DNA from: [Eubacterium] saphenum
GTDB taxonomy: Bacteria > Bacillota > Clostridia > Peptostreptococcales > Anaerovoracaceae
DNA length: 10,157 bases
Assembly: GCA_004555725.1 (NCBI GenBank)
Contig: SFHC01000034.1
Coordinates: 1-10,157 of the forward strand
Direction: 5' to 3'
Shown here: positions 1 to 6,397 of the stretch, piece after piece
Layout of the letters: each line of letters opens with the position of its first letter
How positions within the stretch are numbered: the stretch's first letter is position 1
Notes under the pieces: model-generated
Seen by the model: the letters and a program-made list of their open reading frames with translations, nothing else
Database searches by the model: none
What the model was told of the DNA's origin: nothing
Program-made: the position numbers and the translations under genes

Positions 1-12
1 TGAATATTCCGG
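1..12 (+). repeat. Left terminal inverted repeat of the IS
   Basis: TGAATATTCCGG matches the inverse of positions 2625-2636 at 11 of 12 bases. The match defines the left tip of the element at base 1 of the window. Confidence 0.85.
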
Positions 13-40
13 TGCGCTGAAAGCGCAAATCCGGTGAACT

Positions 41-131
41 GGAAATCACCAGTCCGGCCGGTGGAAATCATAAATACGTGTATTCCGGTTCAACGGCACC
101 GCCGTTCCGGCGGTGGAAACCACCATTCCGG
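41..131 (+). repeat. Left-end internal repeats of the IS (putative transposase sites)
   Basis: Three related units occur here: GGAAATCACC (41-50) followed by TCCGG, GGAAATCA (63-70) followed at a distance by TTCCGG, and GGAAACCACC (115-124) followed by ATTCCGG. Inverted copies occur at the right end. In IS21 elements such subterminal repeats bind IstA; that function is inferred from the family. Confidence 0.65.
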
Positions 132-136
132 AACGG
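102..136. repeat. Nested GC-rich hairpin downstream of istB
   Basis: CCGTTCCGG (102-110) pairs with CCGGAACGG (128-136). An inner stem of GGTGG (112-116) and CCACC (120-124) closes on an AAA loop. A competing stem, CACCGCCG (97-104) with CGGCGGTG (108-115), overlaps it. It lies just past the istB stop codon on the istB transcript. No U-tract follows, so it is not a classical intrinsic terminator, but it could slow or end transcription or protect the 3' end. Confidence 0.5.
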
Positions 137-152
137 GGAAACCGCTGCCTGT

Positions 153-929
153 TTACTCGCTTAGTTCAGGATCCAATCCATATACCTCTCTCATGGAGCG
201 GTAGTTGGTGGGATCCAAAGGTACGATATTGATCTTGTAGGCATCATGTTTGATACGATCCAGGATAGCCTCAGCCAGAGGGCTGTCATCGCCTCCCAGC
301 TGATCGTACCAGCCATCCGGTTCATACTGCGAACAGAAGATGGTGGATGATTTCTTCCGCCTTCTGTGGAGCAGTTCCAGAATGTCGTGCTGATCAGCCT
401 CAGTCGGCTTCAGCAGCAGCCATTCATCCAGAATCAGTACGACCGGATTGGCGTATTTGGCAAGGACTTTCTTGTACGTTCCATCGGATCGTGCAAGTTC
501 AAGTTCCAGGAGCATATCCGGAAGGCGAACATACTTCGTCCGGTAGCGTTGTTTGCAGGCTTCCATGCCAAAGGCGCAGGCCAGGTAGGTCTTTCCGCTG
601 CCGGTCGCTCCGGTGATGAACAGATTCCGGTGCTCCGTAATATATTCACAGGTGGAGAGTCGCTCGATCAGTTTCCTGTTGAGTTTTCTCCCGGATGTAT
701 AGTTGATGTCGGCAATGAACGCCTCCGGCTGATCGAAACCGGCATTGCGTATGAGACGTTTGAGGCTGTTGGCCTTTCGGTTACTGTATTCGATATCGAC
801 CAGCATCCCGAAACGATCCTCAAAAGCGATATCCTTCATCTTCGGGTCATCCATCTGTGTGAGAAATGCATCAGACATGGATGTCAGGCGCATTTCGATC
901 AATTTATCAATAGTGCTTTGGTTCGTCAT
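153..929 (-). CDS. istB: IS21 transposition helper ATPase IstB
   Basis: This 258-residue AAA+ ATPase is the partner of the IstA transposase; IstB oligomers bind ATP and DNA and help IstA choose and engage the target. The Walker A motif GATGSGKT is at residues 107-114. Walker B (VVLILDEW) is at 163-170, followed by a sensor-like STIFCSQ (195-201) and an arginine-bearing AEAILDRI (219-226). Length is typical for IstB. The ATG at 927-929 has a strong AGGAGGTAA site (936-944 on the opposite strand) that contains the istA stop codon. This arrangement suggests translational coupling to istA. No frameshift or missing motif is seen. Confidence 0.96.
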   Translation of the reverse strand: MTNQSTIDKLIEMRLTSMSDAFLTQMDDPKMKDIAFEDRFGMLVDIEYSNRKANSLKRLIRNAGFDQPEAFIADINYTSGRKLNRKLIERLSTCEYITEHRNLFITGATGSGKTYLACAFGMEACKQRYRTKYVRLPDMLLELELARSDGTYKKVLAKYANPVVLILDEWLLLKPTEADQHDILELLHRRRKKSSTIFCSQYEPDGWYDQLGGDDSPLAEAILDRIKHDAYKINIVPLDPTNYRSMREVYGLDPELSE

Positions 930-935
930 GGTCAG

Positions 936-2477
936 TTACCTCCTGTAGTAGTCACCACCTCTGGTGATGGCATGAGAGTTACGGGATTTAGCAGATTCCG
1001 ATTTAGGATCAACCTTTTCTGGTTTGTTCTTTCCGGCGACAAGAATGTTTTTCACAGACTTGTAGCTGGGGCTCGCAGTGTATGACAGTGCCTTGATACA
1101 GGCGGCTTCCAGTCGTTGGGGAGAGTATTTCTCTGCCAGCCTCAGAAGCCCCATACAGCTGCGATAGGATTGCTGCTCGATTCTCGTGGAGGCAAGGATC
1201 GCATTGACGACCTTGCACGTATTGCTTCCGATGCGTTCAGCCCATTTGCGGAAACGGTCGCCGTTCCATTCAAGATATTTCTGATGGTCCTCCGGCATAT
1301 GTTCCGTGATGGTGCTGTACTGCCCCTTGCGTCCGTATCTGCGGCGATGAGAGGCGATTCGGTTATGGTTAAAGAATATTTCGACTACCTGATCAGTTAT
1401 CCGTACGTCGACTTTGCGTTTGATGTACTCGTAAGGAACAGAGTATAGCATTCCGTCGACAGATATGTGATAATTGAACTGAACAGTGGCTGACTTCCAT
1501 TCGGCCAGTTCATAACGGGTAGCCGGTAATTTAGCCATCAACGGCAGTTCTTCCGCCACGAAGATCTCATACCGGCTGCCCTCTTTTTTCTGGAAGGGCC
1601 GGTGAGAGAATTCTTCGAGCTTTTCACGGATAGCACGATTCAGTTCGGCCAGCGAGAAGAACTGTTCATTGCGGAGCGCTGCGGTGATCCATGTGGAGAT
1701 GACCCCAACGGATCCCTCTGCGTTCGGTTTGTCCTTCGGAGCCCGCACGCGGGCAGGAAGGATCGCTGTGTTGTAATGCTCGGCCATTTCATGATAAACA
1801 GTGTTGAGTTCCTGCGTATACCAGTCGCCAGTGTGGAGCACTGCCGTTTTGGTATTGTCCGGAACCAGTATTCTGGTCACACCTCCGAAGTACTCATACA
1901 TGTGTACATGAGCCGTGATCCAGGCGCGCTGCTTCTCATTGATAAAGGCTTCGACATACGGATACATGCTGTAGGTCATCACGCCTACGAACAACCATGC
2001 GGGGATCATTTCACCGGTATCCGGATCCGTGATGTAGGCAGGGTCACCGGCCCAGTCGACCTCGACCTGTTCGCCGGGTTTTCTGGGGATATGCATCGTT
2101 GCATGTCGTTTCTGCTCATCCTGCTGGATGTGATAGCAGAACTGGGAATACATGAGGGGTTCTTCGCCGGACATTCGGCATTCCTCCAGGTATTCCGTCC
2201 ACAGGAGCTTTTTGTTGACTCCGTTGCGGAGCAGTTCCTTGTGGATGTAATCGAAGTCAGGCATCTTCTTAGGCGTCTGCTTCGACTGTTTGGGAAACAT
2301 CATCTTCCCAAGCTCACTGTCAGTCAAGGACTCGTCTAATGGCCATGAGAGGTTTAACTCTTTCGCCCGACGTTGGACCTTGACGACGGTTTTCTGCGAA
2401 ACATTGATGCTTTGCATAATGTTTCGCTGCGAGAGTCCTAAGGCTGTTAGCCGAAGGATTTCACGGTATTGGGTCAT
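936..2477 (-). CDS. istA: IS21 family transposase IstA
   Basis: This 513-residue DDE-type transposase catalyses strand cutting and joining at the element's ends. The N-terminus (about residues 10-40) is a helix-turn-helix, with LSQRNIMQSINVSQKTV as its core. The catalytic core has D141 (VEVDWAGDPA), D207 (LVPDNTKTAV) and E254 (KPNAEGSVG), in the spacing expected of the retroviral-integrase-like fold. The C-terminal part from about 320 resembles the Mu-transposase C-terminal/IstA tail and is rich in basic residues. The ATG at 2475-2477 follows an AAGGAGG site (2486-2492) with an 8-nt gap. The gene is full length and intact, and is followed after 6 bp by istB. Confidence 0.96.
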   Translation of the reverse strand: MTQYREILRLTALGLSQRNIMQSINVSQKTVVKVQRRAKELNLSWPLDESLTDSELGKMMFPKQSKQTPKKMPDFDYIHKELLRNGVNKKLLWTEYLEECRMSGEEPLMYSQFCYHIQQDEQKRHATMHIPRKPGEQVEVDWAGDPAYITDPDTGEMIPAWLFVGVMTYSMYPYVEAFINEKQRAWITAHVHMYEYFGGVTRILVPDNTKTAVLHTGDWYTQELNTVYHEMAEHYNTAILPARVRAPKDKPNAEGSVGVISTWITAALRNEQFFSLAELNRAIREKLEEFSHRPFQKKEGSRYEIFVAEELPLMAKLPATRYELAEWKSATVQFNYHISVDGMLYSVPYEYIKRKVDVRITDQVVEIFFNHNRIASHRRRYGRKGQYSTITEHMPEDHQKYLEWNGDRFRKWAERIGSNTCKVVNAILASTRIEQQSYRSCMGLLRLAEKYSPQRLEAACIKALSYTASPSYKSVKNILVAGKNKPEKVDPKSESAKSRNSHAITRGGDYYRR

Positions 2478-2489
2478 ACTTTTGACCTC

Positions 2490-2532
2490 CTTAGAATAGA
2501 TTTACACCAAAGGTGCATATCACTATTCTAAG
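2490..2532 (-). promoter_or_regulatory. Hairpin overlapping the istA ribosome binding site
   Basis: CTTAGAATAG (2490-2499) and CTATTCTAAG (2523-2532) form a perfect 10-bp inverted repeat. An inner CACC (2505-2508) and GGTG (2512-2515) close on AAA. On the istA mRNA the 3' arm runs into the Shine-Dalgarno AAGGAGG and takes in its first three bases. If the candidate promoter at 2525-2553 is correct, its transcript lacks most of the 5' arm. Only read-through transcripts from outside would then fold the stem. Confidence 0.6.
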
Positions 2533-2553
2533 AAAGGATATTGGTGATTTCCA
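2525..2553 (-). promoter_or_regulatory. Candidate istA promoter
   Basis: On the minus strand TGGAAA (2553-2548) and TAGAAT (2530-2525) are separated by 17 bp. They match the -35 consensus at 4/6 and the -10 consensus at 5/6. Transcription would start near 2518, about 40 bases before istA. The -35 lies inside an end repeat, so bound transposase might repress it. This is inferred from sequence only. Confidence 0.4.
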
Positions 2554-2596
2554 TCTCTGGAATGCTGATTTCCGTTTGACCGGAATGGTGATTTCC
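2543..2596 (-). repeat. Right-end internal repeats of the IS (putative transposase sites)
   Basis: On the minus strand, GGAAATCACC occurs at 2596-2587 and 2552-2543, with the variant GGAAATCAGC at 2573-2564. Spacing is about 22 bp, roughly two helical turns. They mirror the left-end repeats and are probably IstA binding sites. Confidence 0.65.
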
Positions 2597-2624
2597 AATG
2601 GCCGGACAGGTGATGGATTTCACT

Positions 2625-2636
2625 CCGGAATACTCA
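2625..2636 (-). repeat. Right terminal inverted repeat of the IS
   Basis: On the minus strand this reads TGAGTATTCCGG, pairing with positions 1-12 with one mismatch. The terminal CA at 2635-2636 sets the right boundary. The next five bases (GGAGG, 2637-2641) form the core of the downstream gene's Shine-Dalgarno site and lie outside the element. Confidence 0.85.
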
Positions 2637-2641
2637 GGAGG
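2637..2641 (+). promoter_or_regulatory. Ribosome binding site of the permease gene, at the IS edge
   Basis: GGAGG (AGGAGG if the last IS base is included) sits 7 nt before the ATG at 2649. It supports that start over an in-frame ATG at 2598, which lies inside the IS and has no ribosome binding site. All native sequence upstream of this site has been displaced by the IS. Confidence 0.85.
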
Positions 2642-2648
2642 ATTTGTT

Positions 2649-3995
2649 ATGGAAGAAAACAGCAGAAACAGAAGCGCGGAAGTAAATGCGCTCGCTCCGA
2701 TCCCTCTGGATCAGAGAAGAAGCTGGGTCGCACTGACCTTTGTTCAGGCAGGCATCTGCGTGTGTGTGCCGTCGTTCCTACTTGGGGCTTTGCTGGTTGC
2801 CGAAATGCCGGTATGGCCTGCAATTATTTCCGGGTCGCTGGGTTATGTCATCGTCGTCGTTGTCATGTCGGTTCTCGGTATGATTGCGAGCGATCTGGGC
2901 AGAGCGTCCTGTACAGTGGCACAGTCGACCTTCGGGGAAAACGGCGCCAGGCTGATCGTCAGCATTCTGTTTGCCATCAACCTGGTTGGGTGGTTCGGAA
3001 TTCAGAACGGATTATGTGGCGAGGCTTTTGCGAATTTTATGAAGACCAGTCTGGGAATCCCGTTTCCGCTGGTGGCGTCAAACATCATTTGGGGAATGAT
3101 CATGTTGCTCACGGCGGTGTTCGGCGTTAACGCGCTTTCGAAGCTTGATTATGTTTCGATTCCTTATCTTATGATTGTGATGTTCATCGGAATGGTTCTG
3201 GCGATTCAGAAGAATGGCATGTCGGGGCTGAATACGGATGTGAAACAGACGATGACATTTCTTCAGGGCGTCAGCCTTTCGTTTAACTTCTACGCGGTAG
3301 GAACAATCTCAGCGATGGATATTACCCGGTTTCAGAGGAACCGGAGGGAAACAGTCCGCTCGACAGTCTGGGGCGTTCTCCCACTGGGAATTATCACTCT
3401 GGTTATCGGGGTTGTTCTGACGAAGATAGCGAATAATTATGATATCAGCGTCGTGCTTTCCGATGTTGGAATTCCCGTTCTTGGCGTAACATGCCTGATT
3501 CTGGCAACCTGGACTACAAATTCCACCAATGCCTACAGTGCCGCTCTGGATGTCACGATGGCTCTGAAGGTACCGGATAATCGCAGAAGAGAAGTGACAA
3601 TTGTGGTCGGAGTGATCGGAACACTGATGGGAGCTTTTGGGATTCTGAATCATGTAGAAAGTTTTCTGAGCTTTCTTTCCTTCCTCGTTTGCCCGATCGG
3701 AGGTCTGATGTTTGCGGATTACTGGATCGTTGGAAAGGGAAAGCCGATGAGCTGGCATGCTCTTCCCGGATATAACTGGATCGGGATCATCACATGGGCG
3801 ATCAGTGCCGCACTGGCATACGCAGTGAAGATTGAGTATTCCGGGATTATTTTCGCGGCAGTAATCTATTTGATTCTGGAGCATTTCAAACCGTCTGCGT
3901 CCAGAAGACTCGACGGGGACGGGTATGTGCCGGAGACAAGCGGTACACAGTATGGCGAAGCGCAAGAAGGAGAGATGAAAAATGAAGAAGCTTAG
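2649..3995 (+). CDS. NCS1-family (CodB-like) nucleobase/heterocycle permease
   Basis: This 448-residue integral membrane transporter belongs to the nucleobase:cation symporter-1 family, whose members import cytosine, purines, allantoin or hydantoins. Hydrophobic segments run from about residue 28 to 410, consistent with about 12 membrane helices. NCS1-like signatures are GWFGIQNG (114-121), DITRFQR (224-230), TTNSTNAYSAAL (289-300, matching the CodB-type asparagine-rich helix) and PIGGLMFADYWI (349-360). A hydrophilic tail follows from about 413. The gene overlaps the first DUF917 gene by 14 bp, so transport and enzyme are co-translated. Pairing with DUF917 suggests a hydantoin-like or other nitrogen-ring substrate rather than plain cytosine; no deaminase is seen. 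The start codon is 12 bp from the IS end, so expression probably depends on the IS or on distal read-through. Confidence 0.9.
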   Translation: MEENSRNRSAEVNALAPIPLDQRRSWVALTFVQAGICVCVPSFLLGALLVAEMPVWPAIISGSLGYVIVVVVMSVLGMIASDLGRASCTVAQSTFGENGARLIVSILFAINLVGWFGIQNGLCGEAFANFMKTSLGIPFPLVASNIIWGMIMLLTAVFGVNALSKLDYVSIPYLMIVMFIGMVLAIQKNGMSGLNTDVKQTMTFLQGVSLSFNFYAVGTISAMDITRFQRNRRETVRSTVWGVLPLGIITLVIGVVLTKIANNYDISVVLSDVGIPVLGVTCLILATWTTNSTNAYSAALDVTMALKVPDNRRREVTIVVGVIGTLMGAFGILNHVESFLSFLSFLVCPIGGLMFADYWIVGKGKPMSWHALPGYNWIGIITWAISAALAYAVKIEYSGIIFAAVIYLILEHFKPSASRRLDGDGYVPETSGTQYGEAQEGEMKNEEA

Positions 3996-5097
3996 CAGAC
4001 AGGAAGCAATCGATATTATTTACGGATGTGCGGTTCTGGGAACCGGGGGCGGCGGAAATCTTCAGTCCGGACTGAACATGATCGAGGAATGTTACGATCA
4101 GGGAAATGTGATCGAAATGGCGGAGCTCAGCGAGCTTGGCGATGATGATTTTGTTGCCACTCCGTATGGCTGCGGAGCACCGAGGCTGTTGGACGGAACG
4201 ACCGATGACCGGTATGCGAAACTGCCCAGACTGGATTATCCCGCTCCGCTGCTTGCCTTTCGGACTCTTGAAGAATACATGGGAAAGAAATTTTTTGCTG
4301 TGGCATCTTCCGAACTCGGTGCGGAGAGCACTGCGGAGGCACTGTACATTGCAGGAAGACTCGGGATACCGATTATGAACGCAGATGCAGCCGGACGGTC
4401 TGTCCCGGATCTTCAGTATTCGACGTATTTTGTAAAAAAGAAGCCGATTTATCCGATGGCGGTCGCGACGGAATTCGGTGAGACCGTGCTCATTAAAGAG
4501 GTTGTTGATGACTTTCGGGCGGAAGCAGTTGCGAGAGCAATTGCAGTGGTCAGCGATAATATGGTCGGAATTGCGGATCATCCGATGAGCGGACGGGATT
4601 ACAAAGAATCTGTGATACCGGAGGCCATGACTTATGCGATGAGGATCGGTGAAATCCTGCGCGAAACAAGAGAGAGCGGCGGAGACGGACATATGGTCGC
4701 AGAAGCCATTGCGCGGAATATGCAGGGAAGGATCATGTTCCGGGGAACAATTACAGATGCTCCCTGGGAGGCAAGGGACGGATATAACTATGGGGAGATT
4801 CACCTTGCGGGAATTGACAAATTTAAATCCGACACCTATCGGATCTGTTTCAAGAATGAAAACATAATTTCTTTTAAAAACGGCGAGGTGGATGTTACCT
4901 CCCCGGATCTGATCTGCATGATTGACAAAGGCGGGATCCCGGTGAATACGCCGAACTTTGGGAAGGATCAGGAACTGACGATTCTCGCATTGCCCTCTCC
5001 GGGTATCTGGGTATCTGAGGAAGGCTTGAAGTGCTTTGATCTGAACTATTTCGGATTCGACGTGCAGTACAGACCGTTTGATAGAGAGGAGAAATGA
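3982..5097 (+). CDS. DUF917 family protein, first paralogue
   Basis: This 371-residue cytoplasmic protein belongs to DUF917, a family now named in Pfam for S-methyl-thiohydantoin desulfurase (N- and C-terminal domains) and often found beside hydantoinase/oxoprolinase genes. Family-type features are the glycine-rich GCAVLGTGGGGNL (15-27), VATPYGCGAP (58-67), NADAAGRSVPDLQ (133-145), DHPMSGRDYKE (199-209) and the C-terminal PDLICMID...PVNTPNF (308-326). No signal peptide is seen. The ATG at 3982 has AAGGAG (3967-3972) 9 nt upstream, inside the permease gene. The stop overlaps an ATG of the next gene (ATGA). The reaction is not known from sequence alone. Hydrolysis or desulfuration of a five-membered N-heterocycle delivered by the permease is inferred. 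Confidence 0.88.
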   Translation: MKKLSRQEAIDIIYGCAVLGTGGGGNLQSGLNMIEECYDQGNVIEMAELSELGDDDFVATPYGCGAPRLLDGTTDDRYAKLPRLDYPAPLLAFRTLEEYMGKKFFAVASSELGAESTAEALYIAGRLGIPIMNADAAGRSVPDLQYSTYFVKKKPIYPMAVATEFGETVLIKEVVDDFRAEAVARAIAVVSDNMVGIADHPMSGRDYKESVIPEAMTYAMRIGEILRETRESGGDGHMVAEAIARNMQGRIMFRGTITDAPWEARDGYNYGEIHLAGIDKFKSDTYRICFKNENIISFKNGEVDVTSPDLICMIDKGGIPVNTPNFGKDQELTILALPSPGIWVSEEGLKCFDLNYFGFDVQYRPFDREEK

Positions 5098-5099
5098 AC

Positions 5100-6200
5100 A
5101 TGAGAAAGCTGAGTGAACAGGATATTAAGGACATTTTATATGGATGTGCAGTTTTGGGCACCGGAGGCGGAGGTAATCTGGAAGATGGTCTTTCAATAAT
5201 GGATGAGGATGTAACAGAGGGGCGTGAGCTTCAGATGGTAAGTCTGGAAGAACTGCCGGACGATTGTTTTGTGGCGACTCCTTATTGCTGCGGAGCGCCG
5301 AAGGGATTGGACGAGAAGGAAGATGATAGGTTCCGGAAGCTCCCGCATTTGGACTATCCGCCCTCACTGTTGGCGTTCCGAAGTATGGAAGAATACATGG
5401 GAAAGAAATTTTTCGCAGTTTCTTCAACAGAGCTGGGAGGTGCAAATACAGCAGAGGCACTTCATACGGCATGCCGGCTTGGATTGCCGATCATCGATGC
5501 GGATCCTGCGGGAAGATCGGTTCCGGAACTGCAGCACTCGACGTATTTTGTAAAAAACAAATCCATCACCCCGATGACCGTCGTAACGGATTTTGGCGAG
5601 GTAATCATCGTGAAGGATGTGATTGACGATTTTCGGGCAGAGGATGTCGTGCGGGCGATCGCGGTCGCCAGCGGCGCTATGGTCGGCGTCACTGATCATC
5701 CAATGACGGGGCGCGATTACAAAGAAGCAATCATTCCGGATGCGATTTCCTATGCGTTGAATATTGGTAAGACTCTGAGAGAAAACAGGGCGTCCGGAGG
5801 TTGGAAGGCTGCGAACGTGATTGCAGAAAAGTTCCTGGGAAAGCCTTTGTTCCGCGGGAAACTGAAGTATGCGTCATGCGAAAAGAAGGACGGATTCAAC
5901 GTCGGAGAAATCAACCTGGAGGGAATTGAGGACTTTCGGAGACAGCAGTATAGAATCCGGTTCAAGAATGAAAATATTATTTCATACAGAGATGAAGAAG
6001 TGGATGTGGTCGTGCCTGATCTAATCTGTATGCTCGACGAGGACGGCAATCCTGTCACGACGCCGAACTTCCGGGACGGAATGGAGATGAATATCTTCGC
6101 ACTGCCGTCGCCGGAAATCTGGAAGACGCCGGAAGGACTGAAATGCTTCGGACCGGAGCATTTCGGGCTTCCGGTGGAGTACGTTCCGTTTAAAAGATAG
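5100..6200 (+). CDS. DUF917 family protein, second paralogue
   Basis: This 366-residue paralogue aligns with the preceding gene without gaps over residues 1-230, where I counted 148 identities (about 64%). It keeps the glycine-rich GCAVLGTGGGGNL (15-27), DADPAGRSVPELQ (133-145), DHPMTGRDYKE (199-209) and PDLICMLD...PVTTPNF. Differences include PYCCGAP for PYGCGAP near residue 61. An ATG at 5094 overlaps the upstream stop but is only 2 nt from GAGAGGAG (5084-5091). The ATG at 5100 has an 8-nt gap and gives an N-terminus (MRKLSEQ) that lines up with the paralogue, so I prefer it. The pair probably arose by tandem duplication and could form a hetero-oligomer or handle two related substrates; this is inference. 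Confidence 0.88.
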   Translation: MRKLSEQDIKDILYGCAVLGTGGGGNLEDGLSIMDEDVTEGRELQMVSLEELPDDCFVATPYCCGAPKGLDEKEDDRFRKLPHLDYPPSLLAFRSMEEYMGKKFFAVSSTELGGANTAEALHTACRLGLPIIDADPAGRSVPELQHSTYFVKNKSITPMTVVTDFGEVIIVKDVIDDFRAEDVVRAIAVASGAMVGVTDHPMTGRDYKEAIIPDAISYALNIGKTLRENRASGGWKAANVIAEKFLGKPLFRGKLKYASCEKKDGFNVGEINLEGIEDFRRQQYRIRFKNENIISYRDEEVDVVVPDLICMLDEDGNPVTTPNFRDGMEMNIFALPSPEIWKTPEGLKCFGPEHFGLPVEYVPFKR

Positions 6201-6215
6201 TCTGTAGAGAAAGAG

Positions 6216-6264
6216 GGAACTGTGTGAAGATGCAGGATAATGATCCTGGCGTTCACACAGTTCC
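6216..6264. terminator. Nested hairpin terminator after the DUF917 operon
   Basis: GGAACTGTGTGAA (6216-6228) pairs perfectly with TTCACACAGTTCC (6252-6264). An inner CAGGAT (6233-6238) and ATCCTG (6243-6248) close on AATG. TTGTTTAGC follows on the plus strand, a short T-rich tail. It begins 15 bp past the operon stop codon and lies between convergent genes. The minus-strand tail (CTCTTTCTCT) is also pyrimidine-rich, so it may act in both directions. Confidence 0.75.
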
Positions 6265-6323
6265 TTGTTTAGCTAATGTACCTTGTGCGGAATATCAACT
6301 GAACGAAAGTGATCTTGTGGAAG

Positions 6324-6397
6324 CGCACATGGTGCGTATATCCGTGCAGGCTTCCATTGGCCTGCACCGTGGGAGCAGTTTTATTTTATTCCCACGG
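6324..6397. repeat. Three consecutive hairpins at the 3' end of the dehydrogenase pseudogene
   Basis: Stems are CGCAC/GTGCG (6324-6328 / 6332-6336), GTGCAGGC/GCCTGCAC (6344-6351 / 6360-6367) and CCGTGGGA/TCCCACGG (6367-6374 / 6390-6397). The last holds the dehydrogenase stop codon (6386-6388) in or next to its AT-rich loop. On the minus transcript they follow one another directly. None has a clear U-run, so they may be a non-canonical terminator or 3'-end stabiliser. Confidence 0.5.

Larger units (their letters stand above)
1..2636 (-). mobile_element. Complete IS21-family insertion sequence (istA-istB)
   Basis: The element carries the two-gene istA/istB arrangement diagnostic of IS21. Both genes lie on the minus strand, separated by 6 bp. 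The left tip reads TGAATATTCCGG (1-12). The reverse complement of the right tip reads TGAGTATTCCGG (2636-2625), an 11/12 match beginning with the TG expected of IS21-type termini. Both ends carry further copies of a GGAAATCACC / TTCCGG repeat, as expected for multiple transposase binding sites. The 2636-bp length is near the upper end of the family's usual size. The window starts exactly at the left tip, so a target-site duplication cannot be checked; the right flank reads GGAGGATT. Both reading frames are intact with all catalytic motifs, so the element may be active. Confidence 0.93.

Noticed and set aside
41..131. Possible CRISPR-like repeat array
   Set aside because: The repeats are short, imperfect and unevenly spaced, lie at the IS tip, and have inverted partners at the other IS end.
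366..1085. Long plus-strand reading frame across istB and the end of istA
   Set aside because: It is antisense to two clearly recognised IS21 genes, and its product has no recognisable domain.
1602..2339. 245-codon plus-strand reading frame
   Set aside because: It is antisense to the catalytic core of istA, with no ribosome binding site or family signature.
2598..2648. Upstream in-frame ATG extending the permease by 17 residues
   Set aside because: It lies inside the IS terminal repeats, has no ribosome binding site, and a good site serves the ATG at 2649.
3886..4803. 305-codon minus-strand reading frame
   Set aside because: It is antisense to the permease end and first DUF917 gene; its arginine/histidine-rich composition looks like a shadow frame.
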